Source: Verrucomicrobia bacterium TMED40
GTDB taxonomy: Bacteria; Verrucomicrobiota; Verrucomicrobiia; Opitutales; Seribacteraceae
Direction of reading: 5' to 3'
Assembly: GCA_002167605.1 (NCBI GenBank)
Contig: NHCT01000057.1
Location: 23,814-31,678 of the forward strand
DNA: 7,865 bases
Shown: in pieces, positions 1 to 5,988 of the stretch
Numbering within the stretch: the first letter of the stretch is position 1
Layout: every line of letters begins with the position of its first letter
Made by a program: the position numbers and the translations under genes
The notes under the pieces: generated by a model
Seen by the model: the letters and a program-made list of their open reading frames with translations, nothing else
The model's database searches: none
What the model was told of the DNA's origin: nothing

Positions 1-381
1 CACACCCTTTCCCACGAGCCCGACAAGAACCTCGACGCGTACGAAAAGCTTGTTCGGATTAACACTTGGTTTGCCGAGGAATTGGCTTACCTTCTCCAAA
101 AATTGGAATCCACACCCGAACCCGGGCAGAAAGGATCAATGCTCGACCATACCTTGGTCATTTGGACAAACGAATTGGGTAAAGGCAACAGTCACACCCT
201 TGATCACATACCATTTGTGCTGGCTGGCAACGGTTTTGGCTTCCGTATGGGGCGGGCCATGAATTGTGAAAATAGCCCCCACAACCGCTTCCTTTTAAGC
301 TTGGCTCACGCGGTGGGACACCCGATCGAGACCTTCGGCAACCCAAACCTTTGCAAGGGTGGCCCCCTTGATCTCGTCTAA
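1..381 (+). CDS. DUF1552 (HXXSHH-motif) secreted protein, C-terminal fragment
   Basis: The frame is open from base 1, so the N-terminal two-thirds or so lie outside the window; 126 residues and the TAA stop are present. The first residues read HTLSHE, matching the HxxSH motif that names the HXXSHH/DUF1552 family. The pattern then follows the family as I know it: a helix ending in [12 protein letters not shown], then [28 protein letters not shown] and a GR segment near the end. Family members are exported proteins abundant in Planctomycetes and Verrucomicrobiota, usually encoded beside DUF1592/DUF1587-type cytochrome proteins; their biochemical activity is not established. The next gene starts 4 bp after this stop, which suggests co-transcription. 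A DUF1501-type sulfatase-like protein is a less likely alternative. Confident of the family, not of the role. Confidence 0.82.
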   Translation, partial: HTLSHEPDKNLDAYEKLVRINTWFAEELAYLLQKLESTPEPGQKGSMLDHTLVIWTNELGKGNSHTLDHIPFVLAGNGFGFRMGRAMNCENSPHNRFLLSLAHAVGHPIETFGNPNLCKGGPLDLV

Positions 382-385
382 TAGC

Positions 386-1015
386 ATGAGAATGATCCAG
401 AGAACCTCCCTTTTTTGCACCCTATTAGGAGTGCTCGTACTGCTTGCCAACGCCAAGCAAGAGTCAAAGGGATGGATTAATCTTTACGAAGCTAATTCCA
501 CCAAGGGTTGGACTCCCCGGGCCAAAGTCGAGTCCTTTGAATCCGTAGATGGCGAACTTCACCTTTTTTCCAAAGTCAATGTTTGGGTACTCAGCGATTT
601 ACAAATGAAGGATTTCGTGGTCGAAGGTGAAGTAAAAATCCCGCTCGATTACAAAGGCTTCAACTCCGGACTCGGATTTAGATTAGCTGGGGATCAAGGT
701 AAACCCAAAGGCTACCAATGTGAAATCGACCAAATAAAACCCGCGGCGATTTATGGAATTGGATTGGGTGGTTGGATCTATCCCAATAAACAAACCGCAG
801 GTGAATATGCCCAAAGAGTTCAAGGACTGTTCGATCCCAACTCATGGAATCACTTTCGGGTTCGCTGCCTCGGTCCGAATGCAAAGACTTTTCTGAACGG
901 CAAGATCGTTGCCGAAGCCAATGATTTGGTGGAAGCCAAAGGGAGTTTTGGAATCCAACATCATGGCAAGGGCGGGCTAGTTCGCTTTCGGAACCTCCGG
1001 GCTCGGCCCCTCTAA
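386..1015 (+). CDS. Secreted DUF1080 (3-keto-disaccharide hydrolase/lectin-like) protein
   Basis: A 209-residue protein that is a single DUF1080 (PF06439) jelly-roll domain behind a signal peptide. Residues 1-23 form a classic Sec signal: MRMIQR, a hydrophobic core, then ANA before the cleavage site. DUF1080 landmarks follow in order: GWINLYEA (29-36), GELHL (56-60), FNSGLGFR (92-99), GYQCEID (109-115), WNHFRVR (154-160), FLNG (169-172), GSFGIQHHG (186-194) and VRFRNLRA (199-206). The family has a concanavalin-like fold; some members hydrolyse 3-keto-glycosides, others may only bind sugars. I chose ATG 386 because the signal peptide starts there; ATG 392 is also possible, and GTG 359 would overlap the upstream gene and add nine unlikely residues. 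No strong ribosome binding site is visible, so translation may be coupled to the gene ending 4 bp upstream. Substrate unknown. Confidence 0.9.
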   Translation: MRMIQRTSLFCTLLGVLVLLANAKQESKGWINLYEANSTKGWTPRAKVESFESVDGELHLFSKVNVWVLSDLQMKDFVVEGEVKIPLDYKGFNSGLGFRLAGDQGKPKGYQCEIDQIKPAAIYGIGLGGWIYPNKQTAGEYAQRVQGLFDPNSWNHFRVRCLGPNAKTFLNGKIVAEANDLVEAKGSFGIQHHGKGGLVRFRNLRARPL

Positions 1016-1057
1016 AGCCGGTGATTTCACTCTGCTTGACCTTGGTTAGGATTTGCG

Positions 1058-1063
1058 AAAGGA
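1058..1063 (+). promoter_or_regulatory. Ribosome binding site for the YHS-like lipoprotein gene
   Basis: AAAGGA lies 7 nt upstream of ATG 1071. This supports ATG 1071 over the in-frame TTG at 1053, whose extra six residues would precede the lipoprotein signal. Confidence 0.6.
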
Positions 1064-1070
1064 TGAGCTT

Positions 1071-1403
1071 ATGAATCCAAAAACAAACCGTCTTACTCTC
1101 ATCACAAAGTTTATGTTCCTAGCCATGGTGTTTATCCTATTCGGTTGCGGAAGCGACTCGAATGAATCCGACGATGCCAGTGCTGAGGAAGCGTTTTATC
1201 CTATTGATTTTTGTATCGTATCCGGAAATGACTTTAACGAAGTAGGCTCAAGTATGATTCCCTACACGCATGTCCATGAAGGCACCACCATCAAGTTTTG
1301 CTGCAAGCCCTGCCTTCCTAAATTTCAAAAGAATCCGGAAAAGTATTTGGTTATCCTGCAGGAAGAAATGGATGTCCTAGAAGCGGCTCAACCCGCTGGC
1401 TGA
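1071..1403 (+). CDS. Small YHS/TRASH-like metal-binding lipoprotein
   Basis: A 110-residue protein. Residues 1-25 are a lipoprotein signal: charged start with K4, R7 and K13, a hydrophobic stretch FMFLAMVFILF, and a lipobox ending in LFGC, so C26 is the predicted lipidated cysteine. A short acidic, Ser/Asp/Glu-rich linker (27-41) would hold the domain off the membrane. The rest matches the YHS/TRASH pattern: YPIDFCIVSG (43-52), a beta-rich middle with HVHEGTTIKF, then CCKPC (77-81) and FQKNPEKYL (85-93). C48, C77, C78 and C81 are candidate metal ligands. YHS-like domains often bind heavy metals such as copper or serve as metal sensor and transfer modules; the metal here is not known. It lies 55 bp after the DUF1080 gene on the same strand and may be its operon partner. 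Its end faces the convergent minus-strand unit. Confidence 0.8.
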   Translation: MNPKTNRLTLITKFMFLAMVFILFGCGSDSNESDDASAEEAFYPIDFCIVSGNDFNEVGSSMIPYTHVHEGTTIKFCCKPCLPKFQKNPEKYLVILQEEMDVLEAAQPAG

Positions 1404-1417
1404 GCACGCTTGGCTCA
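1401..1417. terminator. Weak hairpin between convergent genes
   Basis: TGAGC (1401-1405) and GCTCA (1413-1417) can form a 5-bp stem with a 7-nt loop across the 17-bp gap between convergent stops. The left arm can instead pair with GCTCA at 1386-1390. There is no clear T-tract on either strand, so a rho-independent terminator is only a weak possibility. Confidence 0.22.
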
Positions 1418-1420
1418 TCC

Positions 1421-2734
1421 TTACCTTTCCGAAATCGATTGCCACCAGTTTTTCTTCGGTGGGTTTCGAATGACCTTTTGCATACCTTCCGACAACCCAC
1501 TCTCTGGTAGCCAAACTTCGACACCATCCTTGTCCTGACGATACCACTCCTGCCCCACCTTCCGCATCGTACTTTCTTGCAGTTTCTCATCAGAAATTGA
1601 AATGGCCCATTCCATGGCTGCCGCTCCATCCTTGCGTGAAACGGTGGATGCATAGACCGAAAGAGCCGAATCAAGCTCTGGCCCGGATTCACGGTTGTTC
1701 AACCATTCCCCTGCGGCCAGCGGATCCTCTTTGGCCCAATTGCCCACAACGCTCTTGATTCCCATTTCCTGGCTCTTTCCAGCAGGCAGATCAGCGAAAT
1801 AATCGATGGCCGCCTCCGGATCGGTTTCGCTCCATCGCCTTCCCAAGTCATCCATGGCCTTGACTGCATACCCCTCCTCCGCATGAGATTCCAACCAGCG
1901 AGCCATTTTTTCCGGATTATCCCGGGAATGTCTTTTGCTTAAACTGGAAAATGCGGACTCTTTGTATTTGTTTTCCGTCAGAGATTCCGCCCAATTCGTG
2001 GCCGTGGCAAAACCTTGCTTGTTAATTTCCTGGGTCAGAATACCCACAAGCTTTTCCACCTCCTTACCCCCCTCCAAAGAGAAAACATAGTCCGAAGCTC
2101 CCTGAAGATCCCGGCTTGCCCAACCCCTTACCAAACCAAAGTTGTAGATTTTATCCAAACCGGCATTTTCCGGGTTTCCGACCCATTCCTTGGCCTGCAA
2201 AGGATCCTGACTCGCCCAGCCTTCCAAAACGCCGGCAGTGGCAAAACCGGCACCCATACCCGAAGCTCTTTGCTTGCAGTATTCGATGGCTCCAATCGGA
2301 TTGAACTGCCCCCAGGCGTAGAGCAACATTCGGTACTCCTGCATATGCTCGAATCCGAAAGGCATCGTTTCAAATGTTTCCAAAACCTCATCGAGATTAT
2401 TTTCGTTTAGATTGGCCAAAGCCTTGGCAAATGATGCATAGCGAACGATCGGGCTCGATTCGGCCTGGGCTCGATAAAGTAAGTCAGCGAGGCTCTCCCC
2501 CTTCTCAGTAATTCTCTTCGCTTCCTCCAGCTCAACTGATTGGGTCGGGCTTTGCAAAGATGGATCAATGGGGTCGATCGTCCGTGCGAAATCTCCAGGT
2601 CGATCTGTAATTTCTGCAGTCCGAGTCGATTCGACCTCCCGGCCCTCTTCCTTTAATCCAAAGTAATAGCCCCCAAGGAAAAGGCCGCCGCCCACCAGAA
2701 AAAGCATGGGTAAACCAAAAGACTGCTGCTTCAT
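1421..2734 (-). CDS. Membrane-anchored protein with nine 32-residue helical repeats
   Basis: A 437-residue protein of a type I associate with Verrucomicrobiota but cannot name. Residues 6-26 form one hydrophobic segment (GLPMLFLVGGGLFLGGYYFGL) after MKQQS, so it is an N-terminal membrane anchor or uncleaved signal, with the bulk outside the cytoplasm. A charged linker (27-90) leads to a helical solenoid. The pattern W-x3-[DN]-P-x2-A-x2-[WY] recurs with anchor positions 141, 173, 205, 237, 269, 301, 333, 365 and 397, exactly 32 residues apart; the residue 11 after each anchor is always Trp or Tyr. A degenerate unit may start near 109. This resembles TPR/HEAT-like scaffolds, so protein-protein interaction is a reasonable guess. 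ATG 2734 is chosen because AAGGA lies 6 nt upstream and it overlaps the previous stop as ATGA, implying translational coupling. An upstream in-frame start at 2809 would lie inside the preceding gene. Confidence 0.88.
   Translation of the reverse strand: MKQQSFGLPMLFLVGGGLFLGGYYFGLKEEGREVESTRTAEITDRPGDFARTIDPIDPSLQSPTQSVELEEAKRITEKGESLADLLYRAQAESSPIVRYASFAKALANLNENNLDEVLETFETMPFGFEHMQEYRMLLYAWGQFNPIGAIEYCKQRASGMGAGFATAGVLEGWASQDPLQAKEWVGNPENAGLDKIYNFGLVRGWASRDLQGASDYVFSLEGGKEVEKLVGILTQEINKQGFATATNWAESLTENKYKESAFSSLSKRHSRDNPEKMARWLESHAEEGYAVKAMDDLGRRWSETDPEAAIDYFADLPAGKSQEMGIKSVVGNWAKEDPLAAGEWLNNRESGPELDSALSVYASTVSRKDGAAAMEWAISISDEKLQESTMRKVGQEWYRQDKDGVEVWLPESGLSEGMQKVIRNPPKKNWWQSISER
1511..2314 (-). 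repeat. Nine gap-free 32-residue protein repeats (96-bp units)
   Basis: This stretch encodes residues 141-408 of the membrane-anchored protein. Aligning on the first Trp-like position gives nine units with no insertions or deletions. Position +4 is mostly Asp or Asn, +5 is Pro in five of nine units, +8 is mostly Ala, and +11 is aromatic in all nine (Y152, W184, Y216, W248, W280, Y312, W344, W376, W408). The repeats have diverged in sequence, so they are old duplications rather than recent DNA repeats. Confidence 0.8.
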
Positions 2735-3213
2735 TCTGCGTCCTTCCCCTTTTCCTTGATCTTGGAAATCTTTCCGTACAAATGCCCTCCGACATTCCCA
2801 TGGGCCCAAGTCCCCGCGTACTTGTTCCCGTCAATCACGACATGGGCACTGAAGGTACCAAGACCCGGTATGTTTAAATTTTGCATTGTGATCACAGGAG
2901 TTTCTCCTACCCATTTTACAGGCAAAGGCATAGGTAGGGTTACATCTTTTTTTCCATATTTGATTCGAGCTGTGAAAATCCACAGGTCTTGGTCTCCAAA
3001 TTTTTGCACACTATGAATCTCATAGGTTTCCTCGGTCGGAGGGCGGCTTGAATCATCCACGGTAAAGAAACCCGTAAAACGAACCTTGGTCATGGAATTC
3101 GAAAACTTCTCGAAGCGTTCCGAAAAACCAACTGATTGGTTCGATGAATGGACAATACAGACAGGAGAAAAAGAAGCCAAGCCAAGGAGCAGGACAAGCA
3201 AAACAGGTTTCAT
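2731..3213 (-). CDS. Small secreted protein of unknown function
   Basis: A 160-residue protein. Residues 1-23 look like a Sec signal peptide: MKP, a leucine-rich core, cleavage probably near VHSS. The mature part appears beta-rich and contains KVRFTGFFTVD (43-53), EETYEIHSVQKFGDQDLWIFTARIKYG (61-87), PLPVKWVGETPVI (96-108), IPGLGTFSAHVV (115-126) and AGTWAHGNVGGHLYG (133-147), ending in a lysine-rich tail. I recall similar uncharacterised proteins in planctomycetes and verrucomicrobia, where conserved points include the LPxPVKW and GTWxHGxVGGHxxG segments, but I know no family name or activity. There is no lipobox. Its TGA stop overlaps the next start as ATGA, so it is the first gene of a two-gene unit with the membrane-anchored repeat protein. 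The ribosome binding site is poor (GGAAG, 12 nt upstream). Confidence 0.82.
   Translation of the reverse strand: MKPVLLVLLLGLASFSPVCIVHSSNQSVGFSERFEKFSNSMTKVRFTGFFTVDDSSRPPTEETYEIHSVQKFGDQDLWIFTARIKYGKKDVTLPMPLPVKWVGETPVITMQNLNIPGLGTFSAHVVIDGNKYAGTWAHGNVGGHLYGKISKIKEKGKDAE
2739..2747 (-). promoter_or_regulatory. Ribosome binding site for the repeat protein, inside the upstream gene
   Basis: On the minus strand the sequence GGGGAAGGACGCAGA directly precedes ATG 2734; AAGGA ends 6 nt before the start codon. It lies within the coding end of the upstream gene and decides the start of the repeat protein. Confidence 0.55.
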
Positions 3214-3240
3214 TTATAAAATGAACTTCCAAGTCACACT

Positions 3241-3250
3241 GTTTGCAAAC
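3241..3250. promoter_or_regulatory. 10-bp perfect palindrome GTTTGCAAAC
   Basis: It lies in the divergent intergenic region, 28 bp upstream of the minus-strand start at 3213. Position and symmetry fit an operator, but a palindrome of this length can arise by chance and no regulator is identified. Confidence 0.28.
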
Positions 3251-3289
3251 CTGAAAATCGAAACTTACCACGAAAGCAAGATAAGCAAG

Positions 3290-3328
3290 GCCCAGGTTTT
3301 CTTTGCTTTCACTTGACTTGCCCAGGTT
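3290..3328. repeat. Direct repeat GCCCAGGTT, two copies 30 bp apart
   Basis: Identical 9-mers occur at 3290-3298 and 3320-3328. The spacing is about three helical turns, so both copies would face the same side of the DNA. A smaller repeat, AAGCAAG, lies just upstream at 3274-3280 and 3283-3289. They sit in the 189-bp region shared by the two divergent units and may be regulator sites. I see no convincing -35/-10 pair nearby: TTGACT at 3313-3318 has no -10 at a normal distance. Confidence 0.3.
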
Positions 3329-3402
3329 ATGAAGGCAACCGACAATCGCCTATTAATAAAGGGGATATTTCGGTCTTTACCCGAAGGCATAAGAAAAGGA
3401 CG

Positions 3403-5982
3403 ATGAAGGACATCTATAATTTCATGAAAACACCTGTCCTTCAAAAACTGCTTACTCTCCTTGCCCTGCTGTCTCTACCTCTGAGCCATGCCATGGGTGA
3501 ATTCGATACCAAAGCCACTCCCATTGAAAGCATCTCCGTAAAAGATGGTTTCGAAGTCGAATTACTCTTCACCGTTCCCAAGGAAAAACTGGGGTCTTGG
3601 GTGAACCTTTGTTTGGACGGTAAAAACCGCATCATTGCCAGCGATCAATTTGGAGGACTTTATCGTTTTAAGGCACCCCCTAAAGGGGAAACTCTCAAGG
3701 AAAGTGCGATTGAGAAAATTCCGGCCAATATCCGTGCCGCCAATGGCCTTCTCTGGGCATTTGACAGCCTTTATGTTGCGGTCAACGATTACGAAAAAAA
3801 GATGGAGAGCGGAGTTTACAGGCTCACGGACTCCAACGGAGACGACCAACTGGATAGGGTTGAAAAACTGCGGGGCATGCAGGCACGCGGTGATCATGGT
3901 GTACATGCCCTAATACTCAGCCCGGACGAAAAATCGATTTACCTGATCACAGGGAACAATACCACTCCAGTCGAGGTAAACCGCTCCCGGGTACCCATGG
4001 ATTGGGGAGAAGATCACCTCCTTCCAAGGATGCCTGATGGACGAGGACATAATCGTGATCGCCTGGCTCCTGCCGGTATCATTTACAAAATGTCTCCGGA
4101 TGGAAAGGATTGGGAGATTGTGTCATCCGGATACCGAAACATTTTCGACGGTGGCTTTAACGCAGATGGTGAGCTCTTTACCTACGATGCAGACATGGAA
4201 TATGATTTCAACACGCCCTGGTATCGCCCAACTCGCATCTGTCATGTCACCAGTGGATCGATGTACGGTTGGCGAAATGGAACCGGTAAACGACCCGAAT
4301 TTTATCCGGATACATTACCTCCCGTAGTCAACATTGGTCCCGGCTCCCCTACTGGGGTCACTTTCGGATACGGTGCAAAGTTTCCACCCAAGTATCAAAA
4401 AGCGATGTTCATTTTGGATTGGAGTTGGGGAAAAATCTACGCCATTCACATGAGTCCTGATGGAAGCACTTATTCCGGGGAAAAAGAGACTTTCATCACC
4501 GGTAGTCCACTGCCGGTAACAGACGCAATTATCCATCCAGGGGATGGTGCCATGTACTTTGCTATTGGCGGAAGAAAAGTTCAATCAGGACTCTACCGGG
4601 TCAGTTATATCGGTGAAGGAAAAACCGACTCCATGTCTACGAAACCTCGCTTGAATGAACTTGCGGGTTTGCGTCACCAATTGGAAAATTTACATGTCGG
4701 CGAGAACCCTAACGCCCTGGAGTTGGCCTGGCCGCATACCGACCATCAAGACCGTTTTCTCCGATGGGCGGCCCTCATGGCCATCCAGCGCCTGCCAGTT
4801 GAACAATGGGCTTCGAAGGCTCTCCAAGAAAAGGATCCCGGCAAACGCGTAAATGCGTTACTTGCCCTAACCAAGGCTGCTGGAATTGACCCTTTTCACC
4901 GTCAACATACGGACCCCCCGATCAACCAGAAAATGGGCAAAAGAATCCTTCAATCCCTTGTGCAAATCAAATGGAGTAAACTGAGCTTCAACGAGCGGCT
5001 CACTCTGGTGCGAACCTACCAAGTTGCGATGGTTCGCTTTGGCAAACCATCCGAGCAAATAGCTAAAAAAATTATCGCTCAACTGGATTCTCAATTTCCT
5101 GCCGAGAGTTTTGAAATGAATTGGTTACTTTGTGAAACTCTTGCCTTTCTCGAAGCACCCACCGCAGCCCCAAAAGGAATAGCCCTTCTCATGGAGGCGG
5201 CCACACAGGAGGAGCAAATGGAATACGCCCGATCCCTTCGTAACCTGAAAAGCGGATGGACTCATGAACTGCGTACCCAATACTTCAACTGGTTTTTGAA
5301 GGCGGCTAATTACCGAGGGGGAGCAAGTTTCACAAAGTTTATCGAGTTTATTCGGAAAGACGCAGTTGCCAGCTTGAGCGCCAAAGAGCAAAAAGAACTT
5401 GCCGAACTCCTCAAGAAGAAGGCGGTGGTAAAAACTCCTGCAGAAGTGATGGCAGAGGCGATGGCCGGGAGAACATTCGTTAAAAACTGGGAAATGGAGG
5501 AATTGAGCAAATCGGCATCCAGCGGGCTGAAAGGCAGAAACTTTCAGGTTGGTCGAAAAATGTTTGCCGCAGGGGGTTGTTACGCGTGTCACCGTTTTGG
5601 AAACCAAGGTGGCATGAACGGCCCCGACCTAACCGGTTCAGGCGGACGCTATTCACCTCATGACCTCCTCGAACAAATCATGTACCCAAGTAAGGAAATC
5701 AACGAACAATTCGTGCCCACTTTCGTAACCTTGAAAAATGGGGAAGCTCTATCCGGAGTCGTAGTGAACCTAAATGGTGATCGGGTCACCTTGAACACCG
5801 ACCTTTACGACCCGAACCAACGAACCAGCGTTCTGCGAAAGGAAATCCAAAGCATGGGACCGTCTCCTGTCTCACCGATGCCTCCCGGCCTGCTTACTAT
5901 GATGGAAAAAGAGGAAATCATGGATCTGTTGGCCTACATTCTTAGCGGAGGAGATAAGCAACACCGATTTTTCGCCAACTAA
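3403..5982 (+). CDS. Exported PVC-type beta-propeller / heme-binding CxxCH protein
   Basis: An 859-residue protein of the Pirellula/Verrucomicrobium type (TIGR02604 propeller plus TIGR02603 heme domain). Residues 8-30 form a Sec signal (MKTPVLQK, leucine-rich core, SHA). Residues 45-400 are a six-blade sugar-dehydrogenase-like propeller with DHGVHAL (164-170) and GYRNIFDGGFN (243-253), which resemble the active-site His and Arg loops of PQQ glucose dehydrogenases. An EF-hand-like calcium loop, DSNGDDQLDRVE, occupies 143-154. Residues about 420-690 are helical and HEAT-like. The C-terminus is a cytochrome c domain with CYACH (726-730) and M826 in SPMPPGLL as the likely distal heme ligand. Expected role: periplasmic oxidation of a sugar or similar substrate with electron transfer through the heme; the substrate is unknown. 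ATG 3403 follows AAGGA by only 2 nt; ATG 3424 is equally good for the signal peptide. The next gene starts 6 bp after the stop. Confidence 0.92.
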   Translation: MKDIYNFMKTPVLQKLLTLLALLSLPLSHAMGEFDTKATPIESISVKDGFEVELLFTVPKEKLGSWVNLCLDGKNRIIASDQFGGLYRFKAPPKGETLKESAIEKIPANIRAANGLLWAFDSLYVAVNDYEKKMESGVYRLTDSNGDDQLDRVEKLRGMQARGDHGVHALILSPDEKSIYLITGNNTTPVEVNRSRVPMDWGEDHLLPRMPDGRGHNRDRLAPAGIIYKMSPDGKDWEIVSSGYRNIFDGGFNADGELFTYDADMEYDFNTPWYRPTRICHVTSGSMYGWRNGTGKRPEFYPDTLPPVVNIGPGSPTGVTFGYGAKFPPKYQKAMFILDWSWGKIYAIHMSPDGSTYSGEKETFITGSPLPVTDAIIHPGDGAMYFAIGGRKVQSGLYRVSYIGEGKTDSMSTKPRLNELAGLRHQLENLHVGENPNALELAWPHTDHQDRFLRWAALMAIQRLPVEQWASKALQEKDPGKRVNALLALTKAAGIDPFHRQHTDPPINQKMGKRILQSLVQIKWSKLSFNERLTLVRTYQVAMVRFGKPSEQIAKKIIAQLDSQFPAESFEMNWLLCETLAFLEAPTAAPKGIALLMEAATQEEQMEYARSLRNLKSGWTHELRTQYFNWFLKAANYRGGASFTKFIEFIRKDAVASLSAKEQKELAELLKKKAVVKTPAEVMAEAMAGRTFVKNWEMEELSKSASSGLKGRNFQVGRKMFAAGGCYACHRFGNQGGMNGPDLTGSGGRYSPHDLLEQIMYPSKEINEQFVPTFVTLKNGEALSGVVVNLNGDRVTLNTDLYDPNQRTSVLRKEIQSMGPSPVSPMPPGLLTMMEKEEIMDLLAYILSGGDKQHRFFAN

Positions 5983-5988
5983 CCCTCA

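Noticed and set aside
1036..1041. TTGACC before the lipoprotein gene as a promoter
   Set aside because: No -10 at a suitable distance; TTAGGAT lies only about 4 bp downstream.
2015..2410. 131-codon plus-strand open frame antisense to the repeat protein
   Set aside because: It overlaps a well-supported minus-strand gene, and its translation has no recognisable domain, signal or ribosome binding site.
3220..3316. Small plus-strand frame of about 31 codons in the intergenic region
   Set aside because: No ribosome binding site or recognisable feature; it occupies the likely regulatory region of the divergent units.
3313..3318. TTGACT as a -35 element for the propeller gene
   Set aside because: No -10-like hexamer lies 16-18 bp downstream; the nearest TATTAA is 32 bp away.
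3313..3402. Upstream TTG start giving the heme protein 30 more residues
   Set aside because: The extra residues are polar and charged and would bury the signal peptide; a start at 3403 or 3424 fits export.
5125..5607. 160-codon minus-strand open frame
   Set aside because: It lies wholly inside the propeller/cytochrome gene, and its product shows no coherent domain. It is an antisense shadow.
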